Below, piece after piece: positions 15,733 to 25,091 of a stretch of DNA of 64,000 nt. The notes beneath the pieces were generated by a model. It made no database searches. It saw only the letters and a list, made by a program, of their open reading frames with translations, and had not been told where the DNA came from. The translations under genes and the position numbers were made by a program. Every line of letters begins with the position of its first letter. The first letter of the stretch is position 1. Source of the DNA: Aequorivita sinensis (lineage in GTDB: Bacteria; Bacteroidota; Bacteroidia; Flavobacteriales; Flavobacteriaceae); the NCBI RefSeq assembly GCF_006346335.1, contig NZ_VDMC01000006.1, positions 62,001 through 126,000 on the forward strand, given 5' to 3'.

Positions 15733-16809
15733 ATGGAATTATTCTGGTATATCGTTTTAATGGCTATGTTTACCATTTATGTGATTTTAGATGGTTATGA
15801 TTTTGGTGCTGGTATTATTCATCTATTTTATGCGAAAAAAGAAAAAGACAAAAAGGCTATTAGAAATGCTATTGGCCCATTTTGGGATGCTAATGAGGTG
15901 TGGCTTATAGCTGTAGGTGGTGTTTTATTTTTTGCTTTTCCAACCTTGTACGCATCTTCGTTTAGCGGATTTTATTTGCCATTGATAATGATATTGTGGT
16001 TACTTATTTTTCGAGCTATTGGTTTAGAACTTAGAGGGCAAATCCACAACAAAATATGGGAAGCAATTTGGGATAAAGCCTTTGGAATAGCAAGTCTACT
16101 CCTAGCCTTGTTTTTTGGGATAGCCTTAGGAAACATAGTAAGAGGAGTAAATTTGGGGATGGTTACCGACGGAGTGTCTGCGCACGAACCTCATTTTTTC
16201 TTTTTACCACTTTGGAATTCAACTTTTAGTCCGCACGCAGAACACTTAGGTATAATTGATTGGTTTACGTTGTTACTGGGGGTAATTGGTGTTGTAGCCT
16301 TAGCTATTCACGGGGCAAATTGGATAATTTTTAAAACCAATTCTGACTTAAACCAAAAGCTTAAGCAAGTAGTTTTTAACTTGAATATTGTTTTGTTAAT
16401 CTTAGTTATTATATCGCTATTTTCTTGGCATATAATCGACCCTAAACCATTTCATAATTTTGTAAAATACTCTTGGCTTTGGATCTTCCCGATCATCACA
16501 TTTACTGGAATTTTCGGCTTATTTAAAGTCAAAAGCTTTAAAAAGGATGGGTTCGGATTTTTATTTTCAACCTTATTTTTATTTGGCGGATTAGCTACAA
16601 CTGTATCTTCTATATTCCCCAACTTATTACCATCTACAAATAATGTAAACCCTTCCCTAACCGTTTATAACGCAGCCGCACACGAGTATGGTTTATCGGT
16701 TGGTGTTTATTGGTTTGTAATTGCCGCAGTGTTGGTAGCTATTTATATGGTTATTCAGTATCGCGTTTTTAAAGGAAAGATGGACGATGTAGGGTATGGA
16801 GAACATTAG
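15733..16809 (+). CDS. cydB: Cytochrome bd ubiquinol oxidase subunit II
   Basis: 358 residues, polytopic. The start YIVLMAMFTIYVILDGYDFGAGIIHLF carries the highly conserved LDGYDFGAG motif, and IGPFWDANEVWLIAVGG follows near residue 50. The gene begins 2 bases after the cydA stop, so the two are one operon. CydB stabilises the haem-carrying CydA in the membrane. No CydX-like mini-protein was recognised, although the next small membrane protein follows within 25 bases. Confidence 0.95.
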   Translation: MELFWYIVLMAMFTIYVILDGYDFGAGIIHLFYAKKEKDKKAIRNAIGPFWDANEVWLIAVGGVLFFAFPTLYASSFSGFYLPLIMILWLLIFRAIGLELRGQIHNKIWEAIWDKAFGIASLLLALFFGIALGNIVRGVNLGMVTDGVSAHEPHFFFLPLWNSTFSPHAEHLGIIDWFTLLLGVIGVVALAIHGANWIIFKTNSDLNQKLKQVVFNLNIVLLILVIISLFSWHIIDPKPFHNFVKYSWLWIFPIITFTGIFGLFKVKSFKKDGFGFLFSTLFLFGGLATTVSSIFPNLLPSTNNVNPSLTVYNAAAHEYGLSVGVYWFVIAAVLVAIYMVIQYRVFKGKMDDVGYGEH

Positions 16810-16831
16810 TAAGATTTAGTATTACTCCATT

Positions 16832-17134
16832 ATGACAGATACATTAATTGCTATAATCAGTATTTTTATTGGAATCCTTGGTGCATTGCTTTTAAGTGTA
16901 ATTAAGAAGAAATATTCATTGGGGTTCACAGGAAATACAATCGCTGGAATATTCGGGAGTATATTTTTTATTAAAATCTTCGGAAGACTTGGCTTCGACC
17001 CTATTTCCATTATGAAAACAGGAGAAGTTAACTATGCACTCTTCGCTATAAATATGGCCGTTTCACTGGTAGGAGGCGCAATTGGCTTATTAGTTACTAA
17101 GCTAATTGTGACTAAGATGAATCAGAAAAAATAA
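16832..17134 (+). CDS. Small glycine-rich membrane protein
   Basis: 100 residues with three hydrophobic segments: an N-terminal helix (LIAIISIFIGILGALLL), FTGNTIAGIFGSIFFIK, and a C-terminal MAVSLVGGAIGLLVTKLI. The glycine pattern in the last two recalls GlsB/YeaQ-type small membrane proteins, but it is not a convincing match. It starts 22 bases after cydB and is probably co-transcribed with cydAB. I cannot assign a function. Confidence 0.6.
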   Translation: MTDTLIAIISIFIGILGALLLSVIKKKYSLGFTGNTIAGIFGSIFFIKIFGRLGFDPISIMKTGEVNYALFAINMAVSLVGGAIGLLVTKLIVTKMNQKK

Positions 17135-17149
17135 TTCATTTTTCTACTT

Positions 17150-17194
17150 TGTAACAAAAGTCACTGTATCTATCCTTTTAAATCACAATCTTTG
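17150..17194 (+). promoter_or_regulatory. Crp/Fnr-type box upstream of the second metal efflux operon
   Basis: TGTAACAAAAGTCACT (17150-17165) is the weakest of the five boxes (one arm mismatch). It still lies exactly 33 bp, centre to centre, from AATCTTTG (17187-17194). A second -7 box, TATTTTTG, is at 17287-17294, just before the ATG at 17303, so the operon may have two promoters. Confidence 0.55.
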
Positions 17195-17302
17195 AAATAA
17201 TATTTTTAATTATATGAATTTCAGCAGTTACTAATAATCGTATTAATTAACTGATTCATATCATATTCAGTTCAGAAAAAAATATATATTTTTGATACTT
17301 AA

Positions 17303-17683
17303 ATGAAAGCCATATTCGCCATATCATTTTCTTTTCTCCTCGCTTTCCAAAGCGTTGGCATTGGCATTCAGGATATATTTTTAATAGGAAAACTAGTACA
17401 ACACGCCGAATATCATTCAGAAAATTACGGAGACGACTTTTTTACATTTGTTCAAAAACACTACGGTATTGAAAAGGAAAATCATCAAGAACCTGAACAC
17501 GAAGAATTGCCATTTCAGCATATTTCTTGTCAACACGTTTTAACCGATGTTGTGATTATTTCATTGGATATTACTTTACCAAAAGTGGAAATAAACATTC
17601 CACAATCTCATAAATTTTATTACCAAAATTTATATTCCTCTTTGGAAAAAATTTCAATTTTCCAACCTCCAAAATTCGCATAA
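17303..17683 (+). CDS. Hypothetical secreted protein preceding the CusA-TolC fusion
   Basis: 126 residues with an N-terminal signal segment (MKAIFAISFSFLLAFQSVGIG). The middle is rich in His and Glu (HAEYHSENYGDD, ENHQEPEHEELPFQHISCQH), and the C-terminus is SIFQPPKFA. The His-rich stretch suggests metal binding in the periplasm. Position (just before an RND pump), size and a closing PP motif parallel the HYC_CC_PP protein at 5034-5450, though the HYC and CC motifs are absent. I infer it is a metal-handling accessory of the efflux operon. Confidence 0.6.
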   Translation: MKAIFAISFSFLLAFQSVGIGIQDIFLIGKLVQHAEYHSENYGDDFFTFVQKHYGIEKENHQEPEHEELPFQHISCQHVLTDVVIISLDITLPKVEINIPQSHKFYYQNLYSSLEKISIFQPPKFA

Positions 17684-17820
17684 CTAAATAGACCTTTTGG
17701 AAATTATCTATTTCCAATTGCAAGTTTTTACTGCTCCAAACTTGGATCGGTATTCCAACAATTTTCTATTTACTCATACTTCAGCAATTTATCTGTTGAA
17801 GTTCAAAGATTAATTTAGTT

Positions 17821-20800
17821 ATGTTATCAAAAATCATTCAATTTAGCATCAACCATAAACTCATTATCGGGTTATTTACCCTTGTTCTGATTGGCTTTGG
17901 TGTGTTTTCCCTTACACAATTACCTATTGGGGCAGTTCCTGATATTACCAACAATCAAGTGCAGGTTATTACCACTTCCCGCAACCTTTCTACTCAGGAT
18001 ATGGAACAGTTTATCACCTACCCTGTCGAGCTGGAAATGGTCAACTTACCTGGGGTAGTTGAAATTCGTTCTACTTCAAAATTTGGACTTTCAGTAGTTA
18101 CTATTGTTTTTGAAGAAAGTATGGGTACGTACTTGCCCAGACAACTTATTGCAGAGAAAATTCAATCTGCATCCGAAAATATTCCCGAAGGATTTGGCAC
18201 ACCTCAAATGGGCCCGATAACCACTGGTCTTGGTGAAATTTATCAATACATTCTAGACGTAAAGCCAGGTTATGAAGATAAATATACCACTACTGAACTG
18301 CGTACCATTCAAGATTGGATTGTAAGAAGACAGCTTTCGGGAATTCCAGGTGTAATAGAAGTAAATACTTGGGGAGGACATTTAAAGCAATACGAAGTTG
18401 CTATAAATACCAACAAGCTGAATGCGATGAATATTACCGCTTCAGAAATATTTACTGCCTTAGAAAAAAACAACAGTGTTTCTGGCGGTGGTTATATTGA
18501 AAAGGAAAATCAAGCTTATTTTATTCGCGGGGAAGGCTTGGCGACTTCATTAGAAGACATTGGAAATATTGTAGTAAAAAACGATAATGGCTTCCCCATT
18601 TATGTGAAGGATGTCGCCAAAGTACAGTTTGGTGGTGCTCCACGTTTTGGTGCTATTACCGGAAATGGAGAAGGCGAAAAAATCCTCGGACAGATAATGA
18701 TGCTGAAAGATGGCGATTCCAATCAAGTAATAAATGACGTACAAGAAAGAGTAGCAGAAATAGCAGAATCTCTCCCTGAAGGGGTTTATATAAATCCGTT
18801 TTTGGATAGAAGTGTGCTGATTGGAAAAACCACTTTTACAATCGCTGAAAACCTTATTCTCGGGATACTTATTGTAATTTTTGTAGTGGTGCTACTATTA
18901 GGAAATTTCCGTTCCGGATTAGTGGTAGCCTCTGTTATCCCGCTGTCTTTGCTTTTCACGCTCTCGATGATGTATTTATTTGGTGTGGACGCAAACTTGA
19001 TGAGTCTTGGCGCTATCGACTTTGGAATTATCATTGACGGTGCAGTAATTATAGTTGAATTTGTCGCTTTTCAAATTAGTAAAAACGCTTCAAAACTCAA
19101 TGCACTTCCTTTATCAGAAAGACGATTAGCAAAAGATAACCTCACCTGGAATAGCGCTTCAAAAATGATGAATTCTGCCATTTTTGGTCAACTTATTATT
19201 CTTATAGTTTTTATTCCTATTCTTTCATTAAGCGGTGTGGAAGGCAAAATGTTTAGACCAATGGCGATGACGTTTAGCTTTGCACTTATCGGAGCTATGA
19301 TTTTGTGTTTTACTTATGTTCCTGTAGCTGCTTCTCTATTTTTAAAACCCGAGGAAGCTTCCAAAAGAAATATTTCCGTTCGGATAATGACTTTCTTAAA
19401 TCGCTTTTACGAACCGTCAATTCGTTGGGCATTAGGAGCGAAAAAACTGGTTTTAAGTATTGCTGTTTTAATCCTTGCAGTTACTGTTTATATTTTTACT
19501 ACTATGGGTGGCGAGTTTGTCCCTACGCTTGACGAAGGTGATTTTGTAATTCAGCCTGTATTAAAAACGGGGACTTCTCTTAGCAATACCATTGATATTA
19601 CTACTCAAATTGAAAAAATTCTCATTGATAATTTCCCAGAGGTTGATCAAGTGGTTAGCCGTATTGGTGCCGCAGAAGTTCCTACAGACCCGATGTCTAT
19701 GGAGGAAAGTGATGTTATTATCACTTTAAAACCAATAAAGGAATGGACATCCGCCTCAACTAAAAATGAGTTAGCTGAGAAATTTAAAGAAGCCTTAGCA
19801 ATAATTCCTGGGATGGAAGTGGAATTCACCCAGCCAATCGAAATGCGTTTTAATGAACTTATTACAGGAGTTAGAGCAGATATTGCGATTAAGATTTTTG
19901 GAGAAGACCTCGATATACTTAATAAAAAGGCTAACGAAATAAAAGGCCTAATAGAAAATGTTGAAGGTGCCGATGATATTATTGTAGAAAAAGTTGCCGG
20001 CCTACCTGAAATGAATGTAAAGTTCGACAGAAATAAAATTGCGCGGTACGGTTTAAACATTGAAGATTTAAATGAAATGATCTCAATGGGCTTCGCTGGA
20101 AAATCTTTGGGAAGCATTTTTGAAGGTGAAAAACGTTTTGATTTAGTGGTTCGTCTAGATGAAAATAATCGTCGCGATCTTTCAAATCTTCAAAACCTTT
20201 ATGTTGATATTCCTGCTGGTGGGAAAGTTCCTTTAAGTGAACTAGCTGAAATAAAATACTCCAAAGGTGCTGCGCAAATTTCCCGAGACGACACAAAACG
20301 TCGCATTGTAGTTGGGGTAAATGTGAGAAGTCGCGATCTACAAAGTGTAGTTGATGATGTTCAAAAAATAATTGACGACAATCTTAAACTCCCTGCTGGC
20401 TACACCATTGATTACGGAGGTCAGTTTGAGAATCTTCAAAGTGCAAAAAACAGACTTTTAATCGCCGTTCCCATTGCATTACTGCTGATTTTTATAATGC
20501 TTTATTTCGCTTTTAATTCAGTAAAGGAAGCTTTGATGATTTACTCTGCAATTCCTTTGGCAGCGGTTGGTGGCGTGTTGTTGCTTTGGATTCGCGATAT
20601 GCCTTTTAGCATCTCGGCAGGTGTTGGTTTTATAGCCCTCTTTGGGATTGCCGTACTTAACGGAATTGTTTTAATAGAACATTTTAAAGAACTTAAAAAA
20701 GAAGGAATGACAGATAAAAACGAACTTATAGTACAAGGTACAAAAGACCGTTTACGTGCAGTATTACTAACCGCTTCGGCAGCAGCACTCGGATTTTTAC

Positions 20801-22152
20801 CAATGGCTGTTTCAACAAATGCTGGGGCTGAAGTTCAAAGACCATTAGCTACTGTGGTAATTGGTGGTTTGATAACAGCTACAATTCTAACCTTAATAGT
20901 TTTACCTGTGTTATTTTCAATTTTTGATTCTGATAAAAAGAAAAAACCTAAAAAGAAATTAGGAAAGTCATTGCCAATTACAATCCTAGTAATACTTCTA
21001 AGTTTTTCAGGATTGGCTCAGCAGAATCCGAAGTCATTGCAAGATTTACAGCAAATGGCTTTGGAAAACAATGCTGGACTCAAAGCTTCCTCACTTCAGA
21101 TGGATGAAGCCAATGCTTTAATTGGTAGTGCTTTCAGTTTTGATAAAACCACTGTGTTTTATGAATTTGACGAAAACAATATGGCGCCCAATAATGAACC
21201 ACTTAAAGTTTTTGGTGTGGAACAAGACTTTCTTTTCCCAACAGTTTACTTCGCTGAAAAGAATGTAAATAAGCGTCAGTTTGAAATGCAAAGCAAGCAA
21301 TACCAACTTCAAAAACGCAAAACTGAAGGGATGGTTGCAGCAGCCTATTATCAATATCAATATGAGAAAAATAGAGCAAGTGTTTACGAGAGATTGGATA
21401 GTTTGTATCAAAATTTTGCGCACGCAGCGCAACGCCGTTTTGAATTAGGGGAAACAAATTACCTAGAAAAGATAACTGCTCGTGCCAAACAACGACAGTT
21501 AGAAACCGATTTCAATCAGACTAAAGAAGATGTATTAATTGCAATGGAGCAGCTAAAAACTGTAGTTCAATCCAAAGATAGTTTGCTGATTGCTGAGCAA
21601 CCCCTTGAGAAACTTCAACTTTCAATTGCAGCTTCTGAACAACATCCAGCATTAGACTATTATGAAAGTAGAAATAGCTTTTTTAAGGCTAAAAGCGGTC
21701 TTGAAAAGCAAAGCTTACTTCCAGATATCAGTCTTTCCTATTCCTTAGGCAGCAATTCTGGTTTGAGTCAGAATCTTTACGCCTATCAAATCGGACTTAA
21801 AATTCCGTTGCTTTTTGGCGGAAATGCTTCAAAAATAAAAGCATCAAAGATTGCCGCAGATGTAAGTCAGCAGCAAGCTGAAGATTATAAAATTCACATG
21901 AATTCACGAAAAGTGCAGTTGCTCAATGAAGTTTCAAAATATGAAGATGCACTTCAGTATTACGAAACCGAAGGAAAATCACTTTCAGAAGAAATTTTAA
22001 AGACAGCCAATATCAGTTTCAAAAATGGAGAAATAGACTTTTTTCAATACATCCAAAGTCTTGAAAACGCTTACGAAATTGAATTACAACATCTAGAAAA
22101 CCTCAATAAATACAACCAAGCAGTTATTGCTATCAACTATTTAACGCTTTAA
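17821..22152 (+). CDS. CusA/CzcA-family RND pump fused to a TolC-type channel domain
   Basis: 1443 residues. Residues 1 to about 1040 are a complete heavy-metal RND permease: TM1 at about 9-30, AIDFGIIIDGAVIIVEF near 397-413 with the TM4 acid, FGIAVLNGIVLIEH near 941, and a normal C-terminal helix set. A Lys-rich linker (KKKKPKKKLGKS) leads to a second hydrophobic signal-like segment (LPITILVILLSFSGLAQQ, about 1053-1070). About 370 residues of TolC-type helical hairpin sequence follow. Such pump-channel fusions are known in Bacteroidota. The signal-like segment and AQQ site suggest the channel half may be cleaved off after export. The adaptor follows 10 bases downstream. Confidence 0.93.
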   Translation: MLSKIIQFSINHKLIIGLFTLVLIGFGVFSLTQLPIGAVPDITNNQVQVITTSRNLSTQDMEQFITYPVELEMVNLPGVVEIRSTSKFGLSVVTIVFEESMGTYLPRQLIAEKIQSASENIPEGFGTPQMGPITTGLGEIYQYILDVKPGYEDKYTTTELRTIQDWIVRRQLSGIPGVIEVNTWGGHLKQYEVAINTNKLNAMNITASEIFTALEKNNSVSGGGYIEKENQAYFIRGEGLATSLEDIGNIVVKNDNGFPIYVKDVAKVQFGGAPRFGAITGNGEGEKILGQIMMLKDGDSNQVINDVQERVAEIAESLPEGVYINPFLDRSVLIGKTTFTIAENLILGILIVIFVVVLLLGNFRSGLVVASVIPLSLLFTLSMMYLFGVDANLMSLGAIDFGIIIDGAVIIVEFVAFQISKNASKLNALPLSERRLAKDNLTWNSASKMMNSAIFGQLIILIVFIPILSLSGVEGKMFRPMAMTFSFALIGAMILCFTYVPVAASLFLKPEEASKRNISVRIMTFLNRFYEPSIRWALGAKKLVLSIAVLILAVTVYIFTTMGGEFVPTLDEGDFVIQPVLKTGTSLSNTIDITTQIEKILIDNFPEVDQVVSRIGAAEVPTDPMSMEESDVIITLKPIKEWTSASTKNELAEKFKEALAIIPGMEVEFTQPIEMRFNELITGVRADIAIKIFGEDLDILNKKANEIKGLIENVEGADDIIVEKVAGLPEMNVKFDRNKIARYGLNIEDLNEMISMGFAGKSLGSIFEGEKRFDLVVRLDENNRRDLSNLQNLYVDIPAGGKVPLSELAEIKYSKGAAQISRDDTKRRIVVGVNVRSRDLQSVVDDVQKIIDDNLKLPAGYTIDYGGQFENLQSAKNRLLIAVPIALLLIFIMLYFAFNSVKEALMIYSAIPLAAVGGVLLLWIRDMPFSISAGVGFIALFGIAVLNGIVLIEHFKELKKEGMTDKNELIVQGTKDRLRAVLLTASAAALGFLPMAVSTNAGAEVQRPLATVVIGGLITATILTLIVLPVLFSIFDSDKKKKPKKKLGKSLPITILVILLSFSGLAQQNPKSLQDLQQMALENNAGLKASSLQMDEANALIGSAFSFDKTTVFYEFDENNMAPNNEPLKVFGVEQDFLFPTVYFAEKNVNKRQFEMQSKQYQLQKRKTEGMVAAAYYQYQYEKNRASVYERLDSLYQNFAHAAQRRFELGETNYLEKITARAKQRQLETDFNQTKEDVLIAMEQLKTVVQSKDSLLIAEQPLEKLQLSIAASEQHPALDYYESRNSFFKAKSGLEKQSLLPDISLSYSLGSNSGLSQNLYAYQIGLKIPLLFGGNASKIKASKIAADVSQQQAEDYKIHMNSRKVQLLNEVSKYEDALQYYETEGKSLSEEILKTANISFKNGEIDFFQYIQSLENAYEIELQHLENLNKYNQAVIAINYLTL

Positions 22153-22162
22153 AAAATTAATT

Positions 22163-23329
22163 ATGCATTATATAAAATCAATTTTGTTGCTATTAGCCTT
22201 CATTTTGGCATCGTGTAACAATTCAGAAAAAGAAGTGGAATCTACTGATTCTACTTCAGAAGAAATTGCAGACGGAAATATTCATCTTTCAAAAGCACAG
22301 TTTGAAAACGCCAAAATGGAAATTGGCCAACTCACCGAAAAACCATTTGCTCAAACAGTACAAACCAATGGCGTAATTGATGTGCCACCACAAAGTCGAG
22401 CGGTAGTTAGCGCTTTTGCTGGAGGTTATATTAAAAACACACCGTTATTAGTTGGAAGCAAAGTTTCAAAAGGACAACGCTTGGTTACCATCGAAAATCC
22501 AGAGTTTATAACATTGCAGCAGAATTATATGGAAACTGTGGCGCAGCTTTCATACCTAAACTCGGAATACGAGCGACAAAAAACGATGTTTGAAGAGAAA
22601 ATAACTTCCCAGAAAAGTTATTTAAAAGCTGAAAGTGAATACAAAACAGCATTGGCGCGTAGTAATAGTTTAAAGAAAAACCTTCAGATGCTGAATATAA
22701 ATCCGGCTTCCGTGGCAGCGGGAAATATATTTTCACAGGTAAATATATATAGCCCCATAGATGGAAATGTAACTCAAGTTTTTGTGAATACGGGTACCTA
22801 TGTTTCTCCAGCCGATAAGATTATGGAAATTATGAACACCGACCATATTCACTTAGAATTAAAAGTTTTTGAGAAGGATTTGTTACAACTTAAAAAAGAT
22901 CAGGAAATACTGTTTTCTGTGCCAGAAGCCTCAAAGGAAACATTTAAAGGCGATGTGCATTTGGTTGGAACTTCTATCGATCCTAATTCAAGAATTGCAA
23001 TGATTCACGGGCATATAGATGAAAAAGACTCGCAGAATTTCACCGCAGGAATGTTTGTAGAAGCTCAAATTGTAACAGGTACCTCAAACCATTTGGCCTT
23101 ACCTGAAAACGCGATAGTAGAATTAGATGGAGTGAATTATGTATTGCTTATAGAAAACGAAAATAACAACGAATACCAATTACACTCTGCAAGAGTAAAG
23201 GTTGGAGCTACATACCAAGGCTATACAATAATTGAGAATGCTTCAGAATTTAAAAAAGACAGTCGTTTTTTAACCAAAGGCGGTTTTGCATTGCTACAGG
23301 AAGAAGGTGGCGGTGGGCATGGGCATTGA
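22163..23329 (+). CDS. CusB/CzcB-type periplasmic adaptor lipoprotein
   Basis: 388 residues. Lipoprotein signal ILLLLAFILASCNN (lipidated Cys at 18), then the membrane-fusion-protein layout: a first barrel/lipoyl part (GGYIKNTPLLVGSKVSKGQRLVTIENPEF), a helical hairpin (about 115-165), lipoyl return (IYSPIDGNVTQVFVNTGTYV) and beta-barrel domains. The C-terminus GGGGHGH is a short His-containing tail that may bind metal. It bridges the RND pump and channel across the periplasm. It begins 10 bases after the pump-channel fusion and clearly belongs to the same operon. Confidence 0.93.
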   Translation: MHYIKSILLLLAFILASCNNSEKEVESTDSTSEEIADGNIHLSKAQFENAKMEIGQLTEKPFAQTVQTNGVIDVPPQSRAVVSAFAGGYIKNTPLLVGSKVSKGQRLVTIENPEFITLQQNYMETVAQLSYLNSEYERQKTMFEEKITSQKSYLKAESEYKTALARSNSLKKNLQMLNINPASVAAGNIFSQVNIYSPIDGNVTQVFVNTGTYVSPADKIMEIMNTDHIHLELKVFEKDLLQLKKDQEILFSVPEASKETFKGDVHLVGTSIDPNSRIAMIHGHIDEKDSQNFTAGMFVEAQIVTGTSNHLALPENAIVELDGVNYVLLIENENNNEYQLHSARVKVGATYQGYTIIENASEFKKDSRFLTKGGFALLQEEGGGGHGH

Positions 23330-23343
23330 TGAAGATGAAGATG

Positions 23344-23424
23344 ATCCCGATAGTTATCGGGGGAAGTTGACCTGCAAGGTGTTGTCTTTTCCGATGATAA
23401 TCGGAAAAGGCCTCCTTGTAGGTC
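23344..23424. repeat. Composite inverted repeats after the efflux operon
   Basis: Directly downstream of the adaptor stop. ATCCCGATAGTTATCGGG (23344-23361) is a near-palindrome related to 5662-5681. Arms at 23369-23379 and 23414-23424 (GACCTGCAAGG / CCTTGTAGGTC) match at 10 of 11. They enclose a perfect 10-bp stem, CTTTTCCGAT-GATA-ATCGGAAAAG (23386-23409). Likely a mobile intergenic repeat or a processing/terminator structure. A weaker CCTTGTAGGT...ACCTGGCAAG hairpin is at 24216-24237. Confidence 0.65.
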
Positions 23425-23523
23425 TTTAATAACCTTATCAAAAGGGTAAAACTCAAGTACCAAGTAATCTTTTGTTTAATTTTAGAAGTCCGCATACCTC
23501 CAACATTCAAAAACAATAAAATC

Positions 23524-24102
23524 ATGGAAACAACAAACTACACTAAGGTTTATCGAATTATCCATTGGGCAATAGCAATATCATTCCTACTTTTATTGAT
23601 TACAATCTTTTTACGATTGACTTGGATGAATAAATATAATATGGCAGATATTATCCAAGAGTATTTAAAAGGCACCAACCAGACTTTGTCCTACGATGAA
23701 GCTGTGTTGCTAGCCAAACAAATACGGAAACCCATGTGGCAATGGCATATCTATCTGGGCTATGTTTTAGTTGGATTGTTTAGCATTCGGTTTACACTTC
23801 CTTTCTTTGGAAAGATGAAACTCCAAAACCCATTGGCCAAAGAACTCTCGTTGAAAGTGAAATTTCAAAAATGGGCCTATATCATTTTTTATATCTGCGT
23901 CGTTGGATCTTTAATTACTGGACTTTTGATAGAATGGGGACCAAAAAACTGGAAAAAACCAGTGGAAGAAATTCACGAACTTGGTGTTTATTATCTCGTG
24001 GGCTTTATCGTAGTTCACCTTGCAGGAGTTGTAATCGCTGAATTCACAAACCAGAAGGGAATAATATCGCGGATAGTGAGTGGAGGAGGGAAAAAAGAGT
24101 AA
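23524..24102 (+). CDS. Cytochrome b/b6-type membrane protein (Ni,Fe-hydrogenase cytochrome b-like)
   Basis: 192 residues with four predicted membrane helices and well-placed His residues for two haems: H14 in YRIIHWAIA, H75 in MWQWHIYLGYV, and two late ones in EIHELGVYYLVGFIVVHLAG. The YRIIHW start is typical of prokaryotic b561/hydrogenase-type cytochromes. It would pass electrons between the quinone pool and a periplasmic or membrane partner, but no partner gene is adjacent. It lies between the metal efflux operon and the island boundary. Confidence 0.8.
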   Translation: METTNYTKVYRIIHWAIAISFLLLLITIFLRLTWMNKYNMADIIQEYLKGTNQTLSYDEAVLLAKQIRKPMWQWHIYLGYVLVGLFSIRFTLPFFGKMKLQNPLAKELSLKVKFQKWAYIIFYICVVGSLITGLLIEWGPKNWKKPVEEIHELGVYYLVGFIVVHLAGVVIAEFTNQKGIISRIVSGGGKKE

Positions 24103-24869
24103 GAATTGGTATTACTAAACACTAATATAAAGCTATTGAGAGAATTTCTAGATTTAAAATTTACTTCAATTTAAAAAATGTAATTTTTTTTTCTTGTTAA
24201 GGTATTGGTAATACGCCTTGTAGGTGTACCTGGCAAGATTAATTATTGCTCTCTTTCTAATCAACGGTATTCCGGGGAACAACCACTACTATTCCTAAAC
24301 CCTTATCATAAAAGGCTCCATAACACTTAAAAAAATTAATAGTTGAACTTAATGAAATCAAAATAATTTAAAAAAATGTTAAAATAGATTTATTTTAAAC
24401 TGTATCATTAATTATTTCATTATCAATAATGTAAATCCGATAAATTATAAATAATTTCAAAAAAGCATTGAAATCATTGAATACGACGCAGAAAAAGTGT
24501 TGGAGGATATGTAATAAATACTTTATGTTTAACAAAAATTTTTAAATTATTAATAGATACTCGAAGATTTAAAGGAATAAACTCTAAAAATTTAATCTTC
24601 TATTTTTATTTTAAAATTTACGCTTCTCCCCAAAACCTATATCAATACTAATTATTAGTTGAGATGTCATAATAATTGTATGGTGTTAATTTACCTCTAC
24701 AGGTTATACTTATCCTGAAAGATTTTTAACAAGGATAATTATATGTCCTTTTAGCATTTACAATATTCTTTTTAGCTTTCCCAGTATGTGGGAAGATCAG
24801 CTATTAATATTGCATTATATAATTAATATTATAACTGGAATAAAAAAATCATAAACTTAAAAAGTAATA
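24103..24869. other. AT-rich intergenic boundary region of the island
   Basis: About 770 bp without a convincing gene. It contains a hairpin at 24216-24237, long A/T runs, and a 19-codon open stretch at 24455-24514 ending in IEIIEYDAEKVLEDM before TAA. That stretch reads like a decayed C-terminal coding remnant but has no start. The last 90 bases hold the operator and promoter of the island operon (24778-24812). No flanking direct repeat or integrase was recognised. Confidence 0.45.
24778..24812 (+). promoter_or_regulatory. Operator and promoter of the island operon
   Basis: TTCCCAGTATGTGGGAA (24778-24794) is a 17-bp inverted repeat with perfect 6-base arms. TAATATTG (24805-24812) is a one-mismatch -7 box whose centre is 22.5 bp downstream of the repeat centre, so the repeat covers the -33 region as expected for a repressor site. 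The same arrangement occurs at 33314-33280 on the minus strand. Confidence 0.7.
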
Positions 24870-25079
24870 ATGCCAGTATTTGAAATTAAAACAAAAGAAA
24901 GAATGAACGTAAACGGTGAATATGTGGACAAAGGTTTATCTGTTCAAGTGAGCACGATGCAATCTAATCCATTTGATGAGGTTGATAAGATCCATAAAGC
25001 TTTTATGAGAGTTCATGGGATAGATTTTAAGACTGAGGGGTATTTGAGTATGGGGTATTTGGAGTATAAAATCATATAA
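24870..25079 (+). CDS. Small conserved-type protein, first gene of the island operon (DUF6140-like)
   Basis: 69 residues starting MPVFEIKTKERMNVNGEYVD. The pattern, a short beta-rich start, KGLSVQVST, SNPFDEVDKIHKAFMRVHGID and a closing LSMGYLEYKII, resembles small Bacteroidota proteins I remember as DUF6140. This match is from memory and tentative. There are no Cys, no signal and no membrane segment. It begins about 60 bases after the island -7 box and ends 12 bases before the GTPase gene, so it is the leading gene of the operon. The role is unknown; small first genes of defence operons can be sensors, adaptors or antitoxins. Confidence 0.6.
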   Translation: MPVFEIKTKERMNVNGEYVDKGLSVQVSTMQSNPFDEVDKIHKAFMRVHGIDFKTEGYLSMGYLEYKII

Positions 25080-25091
25080 ATTAAGAATAGA

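Noticed and set aside
24455-24514. Short open stretch ending IEIIEYDAEKVLEDM before a stop
   Set aside because: No start codon and a stop immediately upstream; at most a relic, not annotated as a gene.
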